A DNA stretch of 35,611 nt from CAYLYP01 sp964387795 (GCA_964387795.1 CAYLYP010000027.1:1-35611), one strand, 5' to 3'; shown: positions 1-7,771, counted from the stretch's first letter. Numbers and translations are program-made. The notes: a model not told the origin generated them from the letters alone.

Positions 1-398
1 GTTGCCGAAATAAGTAAGTATTCAACCTCGTCAATGATGTTTTCCTCTTCATCTACCACCACCTGATATCCAAATTTGTCAGGATTGTTTTTTATGGGTG
101 GTAGTTTACTTTCAAGAAAACTTTGAAATTCAATTATTTCTTCATCTTTTTCAAAGAACGCCAGGCAGTGTGCTTCTTCTTTTGTTGTTACTTCTGCCCC
201 TTTTAAAACCATTATCCCATAATTTCCCGCAATCCTTTCACATAATAATGTATGTCGGGTCGAATTATGGTCAGTAATCCCAATAATGCCGATTTTTTTT
301 TCTGCTGCTTTCTTAACGATATTCAATGGGCTCATTTCCAAATCCCCGCATGGAGAGAGCACAGTGTGAATATGCAAGTCGGCAACAATCTGGATCAT
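1..398 (-). CDS. PHP-domain phosphoesterase (3' end beyond window)
   Basis: Partial gene: 132 codons are visible from an ATG at 398, and the frame stays open to the window edge. The N-terminus reads MIQIVADLHIHTVLSPCGD, which carries the HxH metal motif of the PHP (polymerase and histidinol phosphatase) family. It is followed by GITDHNS (Asp44-His45) and by a Glu near residue 73 and a His near residue 80 that fit further metal ligands. PHP domains are metal-dependent phosphoesterases; the substrate here is unknown. The start codon overlaps the stop of the upstream DRTGG gene (TGATG), so the two are probably translationally coupled. It is the last visible gene of the HydS-type operon, which suggests a regulatory or small-molecule-processing role linked to the hydrogenase. 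Family assignment is confident; function is not known. Confidence 0.85.
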   Translation of the reverse strand, partial: MIQIVADLHIHTVLSPCGDLEMSPLNIVKKAAEKKIGIIGITDHNSTRHTLLCERIAGNYGIMVLKGAEVTTKEEAHCLAFFEKDEEIIEFQSFLESKLPPIKNNPDKFGYQVVVDEEENIIDEVEYLLISA

Positions 399-733
399 CA
401 GGCTTTTAGTATTTGGTAAAGCCTTCCGGTAACTTCAAAAGCCTGAAGTGAAGTGCCCAAAATCGGGATGTTTTCCTCATTGCTCTGTTCGAGGGTATCC
501 TCTTCAGGTTCGAGATCCTTTACAAGGATGACGGCTGCCAGGTCTTTTAGCGAAGCAATAGCCATAACATTCTTATGGGTTTGCAGGGTAATCCATACTT
601 GTCCGGCATCAGCATTGCCCATTACATCGCTTAGAAGATCTCCTGTATAACCTCCTTTGATGAGGCGGTCAAGGCCTTTTTCACCACCTATAACTTTTAA
701 ATCAAGTTTTTTTACTAATTCTGCAACAGTCAT
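398..733 (-). CDS. DRTGG-domain protein (downstream copy)
   Basis: A 111-residue single-domain protein. The segment GGYTGDLLSDVMG (about residues 27-39) matches the DRTGG signature, a domain found next to HPr-kinase/phosphotransacetylase-type proteins and as stand-alone small proteins in anaerobes. The rest is an alternating beta/alpha pattern (VWITLQTH, LAAVILVKDL, IPILGTS). The start at 733 overlaps the stop of the HydS-like gene by ATGA, and its own stop overlaps the PHP start. It is a paralogue of the protein at 2550-2894 in the same operon. The biochemical role of stand-alone DRTGG proteins is not established; the context implies work with the HydS-like protein. No transmembrane segment or signal peptide is seen. 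Confidence 0.8.
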   Translation of the reverse strand: MTVAELVKKLDLKVIGGEKGLDRLIKGGYTGDLLSDVMGNADAGQVWITLQTHKNVMAIASLKDLAAVILVKDLEPEEDTLEQSNEENIPILGTSLQAFEVTGRLYQILKA

Positions 734-2103
734 TGGTTTTGGATTTTTATTTCTTTTTCAAATTTGTCATCTCCCCATATCTTTTTCAGGACGTCCATCG
801 ATTCAAGGGGCTTCTGTATGCCTTCTTGTTCCATTATTTTTTGAATAAATATACATTGGTTCAATGTAGCTTTGTCCTGAACTATATCTTCTGCGAGGGC
901 CTTACATGAAGGCGCACCGCATAAGCCACAGTCAACAACAGGAAGGATTTTCATCAGCTCATGCACCTTTTTCATTTTCTGCATGGCAATACCCATATCC
1001 TGGTCTAAAATTTCCATGTTACGTGGATTAACCTGGGATAATTTCATCTGACCAAGAAGGTATTCTTTTTCATTTTCAATGTCTTTTGTTCCTTTAGTGA
1101 CATTTTGCGCTTCCTGATTTGCTTTTTTAACTAATCGTTCAACAGTAAAGAACCGGTTGCCGGAAGTGAGTATCCCTCCTGCACAGCTTTGGTCACATGA
1201 ACGCAATTCTAAAAAGTCAATATCTGTAAGTTCTTCGTTTTCCAGCTTTTCCAAAAACTCCATTACATTCGTAATTTCATCAATGGCAAGGCATCTTCCT
1301 TCATATAATGATGTTTCCCCTCCTGTTAATGGGAAGAGTGTCGCTTCGGCTGAAATAGGCTGTATGTGTGGCACCTGACAGGTTTTCTGTCCCCCAAATC
1401 CCTGCTTAACAGCAGTATATACCTTGTTGAATATAAAGTCCATATTTATAACCCCGGTAATTGGGGATGTTTCTTCACCAACAGGGCTTTTAATGGCTGC
1501 AATTTTTGCTGCACAGGGTGTTATGTAAAACACTCCTGTCAATTCATCGGGATCTCCCTGATCCATTAGTTTTTTTCTGATATATGTTGCAGAAATATCT
1601 AGTGGCGGTTTAACAAGGACAAGGTTGTTGGTCAATGTTGGGAACTTAACCTGGATAAGCCTTACTATTGCAGGGCAATATGATGAAATCAGTGGTTTTG
1701 TTGAACTGCGTTTATCAAGATATTCTTCTGTAGCGGGCTTTACAATTTCAACACCATGTTCTACCTCAAAGATATGGGTAAAGCCAAGTTCCATTAATAC
1801 AGAATACATTTGAAGCTGGGTTACTTCTTCGGGAAACTGCCCAATAAGAACTGTTGGAACCAGTGCCACACGATTTTTAAATTCAAATATCCTGCTGAAA
1901 TCGTCCTGTTCTACAATGATAGCCCCAACAGGGCATGCTTTATAGCATTGGCCGCAATCAACACAACGGTTTTCAAGCAGGCTTGCTTTTCCTTTTTTAA
2001 TCCTTATGGCTTCACAGGGGCACACAGTCATGCAATGAGAACATCCGATACAGATGTCTTTTCTAAATTTCAGTGCATGATGAAAATATGACGTGCCTGC
2101 CAT
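730..2103 (-). CDS. HydS-like noncanonical [FeFe] hydrogenase (putative sensory)
   Basis: 457 residues. The N-terminus carries two [4Fe-4S] ferredoxin motifs (Cys18/21/24/28 and Cys47/50/53/57). The central part is an [FeFe] hydrogenase large-subunit domain with divergent H-cluster motifs: SSYCPAI (Cys143), TPCAAK (Cys197), and SCDQSCAGG (Cys303, Cys307). The C-terminus has a Fes4-type cluster motif DCGLCGAPSC...C (Cys392, 395, 400, 417). Four cysteines able to hold the H-cluster remain, but the paired Cys-Cys of the usual first motif is Tyr-Cys and the glycine-rich third motif is shortened. Such proteins are placed in the HydS/group C-D type, proposed to sense H2 or redox state rather than to turn over H2 quickly. 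No C-terminal PAS domain is present. It lies 15 bp after the ATPase gene and overlaps the next DRTGG gene. Confidence 0.85.
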   Translation of the reverse strand: MAGTSYFHHALKFRKDICIGCSHCMTVCPCEAIRIKKGKASLLENRCVDCGQCYKACPVGAIIVEQDDFSRIFEFKNRVALVPTVLIGQFPEEVTQLQMYSVLMELGFTHIFEVEHGVEIVKPATEEYLDKRSSTKPLISSYCPAIVRLIQVKFPTLTNNLVLVKPPLDISATYIRKKLMDQGDPDELTGVFYITPCAAKIAAIKSPVGEETSPITGVINMDFIFNKVYTAVKQGFGGQKTCQVPHIQPISAEATLFPLTGGETSLYEGRCLAIDEITNVMEFLEKLENEELTDIDFLELRSCDQSCAGGILTSGNRFFTVERLVKKANQEAQNVTKGTKDIENEKEYLLGQMKLSQVNPRNMEILDQDMGIAMQKMKKVHELMKILPVVDCGLCGAPSCKALAEDIVQDKATLNQCIFIQKIMEQEGIQKPLESMDVLKKIWGDDKFEKEIKIQNQ

Positions 2104-2118
2104 AATCCTTTTTTTTGC

Positions 2119-2550
2119 TTAGTGGTTTAGGAATAGGGTGATTTCAAGATTTGTCCCTTTTCCTACAATACTTTCAATATTTAAAAGATCTGCATTCTTT
2201 TTGATGTTTGGTAAGCCCATTCCGGCTCCAAATCCCATTTCCCTTACCTGGGAAGAGGCAGTGGAAAAGCCTTCCTGCATTGCTTTTTCTATGTCGGGGA
2301 TGCCTGGGCCCTGGTCAACTAACCGAATTAATATCTTTTCAGTATCTATGTCAACGTATATTGTGCCTCCCAAAGCATGCGCAACAATGTTTACCTCTGC
2401 TTCGTAAGAGGCCACTACTGTGCGTTTAATGATGCTCAAATCCACATTAAGTTGTTTCAGGACTTTCTTTATTTCACTTGAAGCATAACCTGCCCTGGAG
2501 AAATTCCCGCTTTCAATGATATATTCAAAATGCATCAAATCTCCAGTCAT
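2119..2550 (-). CDS. RsbW-like ATP-binding protein (HATPase/GHKL)
   Basis: 143 residues consisting almost only of a GHKL ATPase domain of the anti-sigma-factor/serine-kinase type. Visible motifs are the N-box EAEVNIVAHA (about 50-59), the G1 box DQGPGI (79-84) and the G2 box GFGAGMGLPNIKK (106-118). There is no histidine-kinase dimerisation domain and no transmembrane segment, so it should be a soluble protein that phosphorylates or binds a partner. The start overlaps the stop of the upstream DRTGG gene by ATGA. Position directly before the HydS-like gene suggests it passes on that sensor's signal, perhaps acting with the DRTGG proteins. That is inference; no STAS-domain anti-sigma antagonist or sigma factor is encoded nearby. 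Confidence 0.85.
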   Translation of the reverse strand: MTGDLMHFEYIIESGNFSRAGYASSEIKKVLKQLNVDLSIIKRTVVASYEAEVNIVAHALGGTIYVDIDTEKILIRLVDQGPGIPDIEKAMQEGFSTASSQVREMGFGAGMGLPNIKKNADLLNIESIVGKGTNLEITLFLNH

Positions 2551-2894
2551 CAGAAAACAGGTTTTATACCGGCATGATATAAAATACCGCTGGTTTTGAA
2601 CACACTATATGACGATTCAAGGAGAACTAAGTCATTTTCACGGGCCAGTTCGATCATATCTTCCGAAAACTTTTTGTTTCGTGCAAGGATAATCACATTG
2701 ATGTTTGACATCTCTGCTGTACGTATTGTCTGGGTATTTGCCAATCCTGTTATCAGAACAATGTTGTCGTTCTTTAAGGTTAATACGTCACTCATCAAAT
2801 CCGAAGCAAAGGCTGTATCAACTTCTTTTTGAGCATGATGTTCCCCGCATATGATTGCTGCATTTAATAATTCTGCTATTTGCCCAATTTTCAT
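2550..2894 (-). CDS. DRTGG-domain protein (first gene of HydS operon)
   Basis: 114 residues. FASDLMSDVL (about 29-38) is the DRTGG-type signature, followed by beta-strand-like segments NIVLITGL and NVIILAR and a conserved-looking tail VFKTSGILYHAGI. It is similar in length and layout to the protein at 398-733, so the operon carries two diverged DRTGG paralogues. This is the promoter-proximal gene: its ATG lies about 70 bp from a predicted transcription start and 111 bp from a Rex operator. The stop overlaps the ATPase start. Cytosolic; molecular function unknown. Confidence 0.8.
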   Translation of the reverse strand: MKIGQIAELLNAAIICGEHHAQKEVDTAFASDLMSDVLTLKNDNIVLITGLANTQTIRTAEMSNINVIILARNKKFSEDMIELARENDLVLLESSYSVFKTSGILYHAGIKPVF

Positions 2895-2968
2895 TCTCTT
2901 TTGTTTTGCTTTAGGATTTCTGGCTGATGTTTTTGCCTATTTTTCAGCCTGATATCTTAAATTTTGTG

Positions 2969-3000
2969 CAAAGATAAATGGTTGTAAATCAAAAAACAAA
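2969..3000 (-). promoter_or_regulatory. Promoter of the HydS-type operon
   Basis: Read on the minus strand, TTTG at 3000-2997 is followed after 20 bases by TATCTTTG at 2976-2969. This fits the Bacteroidetes primary-sigma consensus (-33 TTTG, -7 TAnnTTTG). Transcription would start near 2962, giving a leader of about 68 bases before the first DRTGG gene. Confidence 0.65.
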
Positions 3001-3005
3001 TTATG

Positions 3006-3023
3006 TTGTGAATTAATTAACAA
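3006..3023. promoter_or_regulatory. Rex operator (ROP site)
   Basis: TTGTGAATTAATTAACAA is a near-perfect inverted repeat matching the known Rex operator form TTGTGAAnnnnTTCACAA / TTGTTAAnnnnTTAACAA. It ends five bases from the -33 element of the operon promoter and lies between rex and the operon. Rex binding here when NADH is low should reduce transcription; high NADH/NAD+ should release it. The operator call rests on sequence match and on the adjacent rex gene. Confidence 0.8.
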
Positions 3024-3129
3024 GTCTAATGTATATTATTAATGAGTGTTTTTGCCTACTCTAAGGCTGTTTTCATTCGACAGACAATAATTATTAGGTG
3101 AATTCGTCTAATTTAGACAGTTTATAAAT

Positions 3130-3798
3130 TTAAGTTGGCTTTTTTATCCCTTTGAGATTGAGCCTGTTAATAATGACTGCAAGGTCAGAATAGATGCTTG
3201 TATTTTCAACAATGATGTCATCCGGTACTTTTATCGATTGGGGGGTAAAGTTCCATATCGCTTTTATGCCCCAGGCAATCATCAAATCTGCAACCTCCTG
3301 GGCTTTGTGGTCTGGTGTTGTGATGATGCCCATCCTTACTTTCATTTTTTTTGATAAGTCCCGGAATTCATCTAATGAATAAATCTTTACATCATTAAAG
3401 CTTGCATGTACTACCTGTGGGTCGATATCAAAACCCGCAACAATTTGAAGCCCGTAGTTTTTTAAACCTTCATATTTAATTAATGCTTTACCCAGGTTGC
3501 CTATGCCAAAAATAAACGCTTTTTCCTGAGTGTTAAACTCTAAAAAACCAATAATTGCCTTGATCAGCGTATCTACATCGTAACCTATTTTGGTCTTGCC
3601 TTTTATCCCCGTATAGGACAAGTCTTTGGTTACCAAGGTGGCATCCATCTTAAAGGTGTTGGAAATAAGCGATGAGCTTACTTTTTTTACCCCGCTGGCC
3701 TGTAATACTTTAAAAAATGACAAATATCCAGGGAGGCGCCTCAATGTGGGTTCGGGTACCTGATGATTGTCCTGTCTTTTATTCTCATTCCTGTTCAT
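3130..3798 (-). CDS. rex: Redox-sensing transcriptional repressor Rex
   Basis: 222 residues, the normal Rex length. The N-terminal winged helix contains VPEPTLRRLPGYLSFFKVL (14-32) and the Rex hallmark KDLSYTGIKGKTKIGYDV, which reads DNA. The C-terminal Rossmann domain begins with AFIFGIGNLGKALIKY (GxGxxG NAD(H)-binding loop) and ends in the domain-swap helix region IYSDLAVIINRL. Rex homodimers bind DNA when NAD+ is high and leave when NADH rises, and they commonly control fermentative hydrogenases. The gene lies between hydCBA and the HydS-type operon on the same strand and probably has its own promoter, since a terminator separates it from hydA. Confidence 0.95.
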   Translation of the reverse strand: MNRNENKRQDNHQVPEPTLRRLPGYLSFFKVLQASGVKKVSSSLISNTFKMDATLVTKDLSYTGIKGKTKIGYDVDTLIKAIIGFLEFNTQEKAFIFGIGNLGKALIKYEGLKNYGLQIVAGFDIDPQVVHASFNDVKIYSLDEFRDLSKKMKVRMGIITTPDHKAQEVADLMIAWGIKAIWNFTPQSIKVPDDIIVENTSIYSDLAVIINRLNLKGIKKPT

Positions 3799-4210
3799 GG
3801 CTTTTTGTCATTTATGTTGTGCAAGCTGTTCTTAATTGGGTAATAAATTCTTTAATGCAAATGTAATTGTTTTTTGTTTCCAAATAGAATTTTTCTTTAT
3901 AAGATGTGAAAAAAATAACAAACAAAGGATTATTATTATACTGTATATGTTGAATTGATTGAGATTCTCTCTTGTATCTTATGTCGGTATTCCGAAATAT
4001 AGCTTTCATGAAATGTGAATTTATGAGGAAAAAAATATGCATTTGTTTTTATTATTTGTGTTTTATTTCAATATCATTAAAGAAAAACCAAATGCAAAAA
4101 GATGACATGCTTTTCATGTTTAAAGAAATTATGTCTTATTAAACACGATCCAACTTGTGAAATAAACTCCTGCTGTCTTTTGTTTGATATCCCAAATCAC
4201 TAATCAAAGA
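3799..4210. other. Non-coding stretch upstream of rex
   Basis: AT-rich, about 410 bases, without a credible gene. On the minus strand TACATTTG (3865-3858) resembles a -7 element; CAAA at 3881-3884 could be a -33 TTTG but the spacing of 15 is short. No clear Rex operator was found here, so autoregulation of rex is not supported. Confidence 0.4.
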
Positions 4211-4216
4211 GAATGA

Positions 4217-4254
4217 AAACCTCCCGGAACCAATACAAAGATTCCGGGAAGTTT
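4217..4254 (-). terminator. Rho-independent terminator after hydA
   Basis: A stem with arms 4217-4229 and 4242-4254 (one mismatch, GC core CCCGG/CCGGG) and a 12-base loop. On the minus strand it is followed by TTTTCATTCTCTTT. It lies 11 bases past the hydA stop and separates the hydrogenase operon from rex. Confidence 0.8.
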
Positions 4255-4264
4255 AGTTTTTTTA

Positions 4265-6049
4265 TTAATACCTCTTGCGGGGCTGATAATGTGTGTGGAG
4301 CAAATCGTGCGATTTATGGCCTAATGGCTCATGAAGAAATGATCTGTATATCTCTGCCACTTCCGGGTTCTCATGAGATTTTCTGATTGTCATGTGTTCA
4401 TCTTCATCATAAATAGCTGCTGCTCTTTTCTTCCTTATTTCTAGATTTGTAGGTATTGGCTGGCCACCGCCTCCAATACAGCCGCTCGGGCAGGCCATTA
4501 TTTCAATAAAGTGATAATTGGCTTTGCCTGCTTTGATGCTGTCCATCACTAGTTTTGCATTTGCAAGTCCATGGGCAATGGCTACTTTTAGCTCAACGCC
4601 TTCCAGAAATGCCCATTCGGGTTTCACATCCTTAATCTTAACGGAGGCTTCTTTAACACCCTCCATGCCTCTTACCGGCTTGATATTTAAGTTGGTGAAA
4701 GGAACTTCACGCCCGGTAACGATTTCGTATGCTGTCCGCAAGGCTGCTTCCATCACTCCTCCTGTAGTACCAAAAATAACGGCTGCTCCGGTTGATTCGC
4801 CAAGAATATTATCATAGTCTTCCGGCTCTAGTTTCTCAAATTCAATGCCTGCCTGGCGGAACATCATTGCCATTTCGCGTGTGGTAAGCACATAATCTAC
4901 ATCCTTATATCCGCTTCCCCTCATCTCGGGCCTATTGGCTTCAAACTTTTTAGCTGTACAGGGCATAATGGAAACAACTACCATTTCAGCAGGGTTTTTA
5001 TTGATCTTTTCTGCATAATAGGTTTTGGCCAATGGACCAAACATCTGTTGGGGCGACTTGCAGCTCGACAGGTTGTCGAGTAAATCGGGATACATGTGTT
5101 CCTGGAATTTTATCCAGCCCGGTGAGCAGGATGTCATCATTGGAAGGGCTACATTTTCTCCATCAACGAGGGCTTTTTTCAGCCTGTGGAGTAGCTCAGT
5201 GCCTTCTTCCATTATGGTCAGGTCGGCAGTAAAGTCGGTATCCAATACTTTGTCGAAGCCAAGGCGGCGTAAAGCAGCTACCATCTTTCCGGTAGCCCTG
5301 GTGCCGGGACCCATGCCGAATTCTTCGCCAATAGCAACACGGGTAGCCGGTGCAGTCTGGACGACCACAAATTTATTGGGATCATAAATGGCATTGAACA
5401 CTTCATCAATATAGCTCCTTTCAACCAGGGCTGCTGTTGGACAGCGGTTTACACATTGGCCGCAATTTGTACAAATAACTTCATTCATTGGCTTATCAAG
5501 GAAAGTTGAAATTTTCATATCCTTCCCTTTTTGTGTCACTGCCAATGCTGTAACCGATTGAAGCTGGATACAGGTACGCACACAGCGCTGGCAACGGATG
5601 CATTTTGAATCATCCTTTACGATGGATGGCGATGATATATCTGACTTTGACGGTTTTAATACATCCAGGAATGTCCTGTTCCCTGTCCTGTATTCGTTTG
5701 ATAGTTCCTGAAGTTCACAGTTCCCGCTTTTGAAACAAACAGTACATTCGGCATTGTGCTCGCTCAGGAGTAGTTCAATAATGTGTTTACGTGCCTGACG
5801 TACTTTCATGCTGTTTGTTAATATCTCCATGCCTTCTGATACAGGGGTGGCACAGGCAGCCGGTAATAAGCGTGCTCCTTTTTGTTCCACTACGCAAACC
5901 CTGCAATTTCCGGCCACACATAAATCGTCATGGTGGCATAAGGTGGGTATCTTGAAATTTAGTTGCCGGGCAGCTTCCAATATGGTAGTGCCTTCATCAA
6001 CCGAGACGTTTAGGTTGTTTATCCTGAGGTTTACTTTATATTTACTCAT
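4265..6049 (-). CDS. hydA: NADH-linked [FeFe] hydrogenase catalytic subunit HydA/HndD
   Basis: 594 residues, catalytic H2-evolving or -oxidising subunit. Domains in order: [2Fe-2S] (Cys38, 49, 52, 66), His-Cys3 [4Fe-4S] (His98, Cys102, 105, 111), two [4Fe-4S] clusters (Cys150/153/156/160 and Cys193/196/199/203), H-cluster domain with TSCSPGW (306-312), MPCTAKK (362-368) and MACPSGCIGGGGQP (518-531), then the small-subunit-like tail ending KSHDLLHTHYQPRKRY. The first motif has Cys-Ser in place of the common Cys-Cys. There is no extra C-terminal [2Fe-2S] domain of the kind described for Thermotoga HydA, so it is closer to HndD. It is the last gene of hydCBA, 48 bp after hydB. The three subunits pass electrons between NADH (HydB) and H+ (HydA). 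Confidence 0.95.
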   Translation of the reverse strand: MSKYKVNLRINNLNVSVDEGTTILEAARQLNFKIPTLCHHDDLCVAGNCRVCVVEQKGARLLPAACATPVSEGMEILTNSMKVRQARKHIIELLLSEHNAECTVCFKSGNCELQELSNEYRTGNRTFLDVLKPSKSDISSPSIVKDDSKCIRCQRCVRTCIQLQSVTALAVTQKGKDMKISTFLDKPMNEVICTNCGQCVNRCPTAALVERSYIDEVFNAIYDPNKFVVVQTAPATRVAIGEEFGMGPGTRATGKMVAALRRLGFDKVLDTDFTADLTIMEEGTELLHRLKKALVDGENVALPMMTSCSPGWIKFQEHMYPDLLDNLSSCKSPQQMFGPLAKTYYAEKINKNPAEMVVVSIMPCTAKKFEANRPEMRGSGYKDVDYVLTTREMAMMFRQAGIEFEKLEPEDYDNILGESTGAAVIFGTTGGVMEAALRTAYEIVTGREVPFTNLNIKPVRGMEGVKEASVKIKDVKPEWAFLEGVELKVAIAHGLANAKLVMDSIKAGKANYHFIEIMACPSGCIGGGGQPIPTNLEIRKKRAAAIYDEDEHMTIRKSHENPEVAEIYRSFLHEPLGHKSHDLLHTHYQPRKRY

Positions 6050-6097
6050 GGTTGTTTTCTGTTAATGATTTTTGAATAATAAAAAACTGCCTGCGTT

Positions 6098-7258
6098 TTA
6101 GTAAATGATTTCTTCCCTGAAGTTATTTACTATTGAGTTGAATGGGTTTGGGACACTTTGTCCAAGACCACATTTCGACGCAATACGCATTGTTTCGGAA
6201 AGCCTTTGCAGTTCTTCCAGATATAGTGGGGTTTTCTTTCCCTTTTTTACTGCCTCAATGCCTTTTAGCAATTGTTGACAGCCTACGCGACAGGGGGTGC
6301 ATTGCCCACATGACTCCTCTTCAAAAAACTCAAGATAATCATGTAAGATATTATACATCGAACGGGATGAGTTGAACAGCATCATTGAGCCTCCTGTGGG
6401 TATCCCTTCAAAGCCTATTACAGTGTCTTTAAAGTTTTTGCGGGCAACGCAAAAGCCTGATGCCCCCCCAACCTGAACTGCTTTGGTATCTCCATCCCCA
6501 AACTCATTCACAAAATCTTCAAGGGTCATTCCCAACTCTAGTTCATAAATCCCGGGACGTGGAGTATCTCCTGATATTGAAAACACCTTTGATCCTCTTG
6601 AGTCAAAAGTGCCAAGGTCTTTAAACTCTTTGGGCCCCTTTTGTGCAATCATTAATGCAAAAACAAGGGTTTCAACATTATTGATCGATGTAGGTTTTCC
6701 CAAATAGCCATGAGATGTTGGAAAGGGTGGCTTGTTCCTTGGTTCCCCACGATGGCCTTCCATCGATTCCATAAGTGCTGTTTCTTCCCCACATACATAA
6801 GCCCCACTGCCTGATTTTAGGTGTACTGTAAATTCTATGTTCAGGTCTTTCATGCTTTGGTTGAATTCCTGAATGCTTTTTAACAGCATAGGCAGCAGAA
6901 AATTATACTCCCCCCTTAAATAAACATAGCCTTTGGTTGCTCCAATGGCTTTGGCACAAACTGCCATTCCTGAGAATACTTTTTCAGGCACCTGGGTGAG
7001 GATCTCACGGTCTTTGAATGTGCCTGGTTCGCCTTCATCTGCATTACAGATTACATACTTTTGCTCTGTCTCTTCGTTCTTTGCAAATTTCCATTTTAAA
7101 CCTGTAGGGAATCCTGCACCACCACGGCCCCTGAGCCCCGAGTCAATGACATCAAGGATGATTTCGTCCTGTGAACGTTTAAATGTTTTTTCAAGTATGG
7201 CCAGGTAGTCAACCTTGTCAAATATGAGGTCAACTTTTTTTATTTTAATATTTTCCAT
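6098..7258 (-). CDS. hydB: Hydrogenase NADH-binding subunit HydB (NuoF-like, short form)
   Basis: 386 residues, diaphorase subunit related to the 51-kDa subunit of complex I. FMN/NADH motifs are GLRGRGGAGFPTG (41-53), NADEGEPGTFKDRE (72-85) and SGSGAYVCGEETAL. The [4Fe-4S] cluster is held by ESCGQCTPC (Cys327, 330, 333) and Cys373 (SKCGLG). The protein begins only about 40 residues before the FMN motif and ends soon after Cys373. Typical bifurcating HydB proteins are about 600 residues, with an N-terminal thioredoxin-like [2Fe-2S] domain and a C-terminal two-cluster ferredoxin domain; both are missing. Both ends are flanked by in-place operon neighbours (45 and 48 bp gaps), so this is a compact gene form and not a truncation by the window. 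It probably reacts with NADH only. Confidence 0.93.
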   Translation of the reverse strand: MENIKIKKVDLIFDKVDYLAILEKTFKRSQDEIILDVIDSGLRGRGGAGFPTGLKWKFAKNEETEQKYVICNADEGEPGTFKDREILTQVPEKVFSGMAVCAKAIGATKGYVYLRGEYNFLLPMLLKSIQEFNQSMKDLNIEFTVHLKSGSGAYVCGEETALMESMEGHRGEPRNKPPFPTSHGYLGKPTSINNVETLVFALMIAQKGPKEFKDLGTFDSRGSKVFSISGDTPRPGIYELELGMTLEDFVNEFGDGDTKAVQVGGASGFCVARKNFKDTVIGFEGIPTGGSMMLFNSSRSMYNILHDYLEFFEEESCGQCTPCRVGCQQLLKGIEAVKKGKKTPLYLEELQRLSETMRIASKCGLGQSVPNPFNSIVNNFREEIIY

Positions 7259-7303
7259 GATTAAGCATTTTAGTTGTGAAAAAAAATGTTGAATTTGACC
7301 TGC

Positions 7304-7771
7304 TTATTTTCTCTTTCTGAATTCCTGAACTATCTCAATTGCTTTTTCAGGGGTGAGTTCAGGATAGATTTCGTCATTGATAAGCATGACAGGGCCTTTG
7401 TGGCACCATCCCAAACAGTTGGCCTGTAACAGGCTGAACTGCTTATCGGTGGTCGTTTCACCCAACTTAATGCCTAAGGTTTCTTCAAGGGCTGCAATAA
7501 TGCTGTCTTTTCCTTTCATGTGACAGGTGATTGTTTTGCATACCCGGATGATGTTTTTGCCTTTGGGCTTGGTGTCCAGAAATGTATAAAAGGACGCTGT
7601 GCCATACACATCGGCTGCCGACATGTCTAATTCTTTTGCTATGGCTACCATCGCTTCTTCCGACAGGTACCTTTCTGTTTTTACAACTGCCTGCAGTATG
7701 GGCATCAGGCTGTTGCGCTCGCGGCCATATACTTCGGCCTGCTGCTTTACTAATTCTTCGATTTTTGTCAT
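7304..7771 (-). CDS. hydC: Hydrogenase subunit HydC (NuoE-like [2Fe-2S] protein)
   Basis: 155 residues, thioredoxin-like [2Fe-2S] protein of the NuoE/24-kDa family. Cluster ligands are Cys78 and Cys83 (CKTITC) and Cys119 and Cys123 (CLGWC). The N-terminal helical part with VYGTASFYTFL (55-65) is typical of the family. It is the first gene of hydCBA and assists electron transfer with HydB. On the minus strand TATATTTG at 7865-7858 resembles a -7 element, giving a leader of about 80 bases; no good -33 is seen. Only a half Rex site (TTGTGA at 7788) is present upstream, so Rex control of this operon is not shown by the sequence. Confidence 0.93.
   Translation of the reverse strand: MTKIEELVKQQAEVYGRERNSLMPILQAVVKTERYLSEEAMVAIAKELDMSAADVYGTASFYTFLDTKPKGKNIIRVCKTITCHMKGKDSIIAALEETLGIKLGETTTDKQFSLLQANCLGWCHKGPVMLINDEIYPELTPEKAIEIVQEFRKRK

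Noticed and set aside
3812..4042. 76-codon open frame on the minus strand upstream of rex
   Set aside because: Composition is low-complexity (Ile, Asn, Lys, Phe), it sits between a terminator and the rex promoter area, and no family pattern is seen.
6098..7258. HydB truncated by frameshift
   Set aside because: The flanking 45- and 48-bp gaps leave no room for the missing domains and no remnant of them is seen in other frames.
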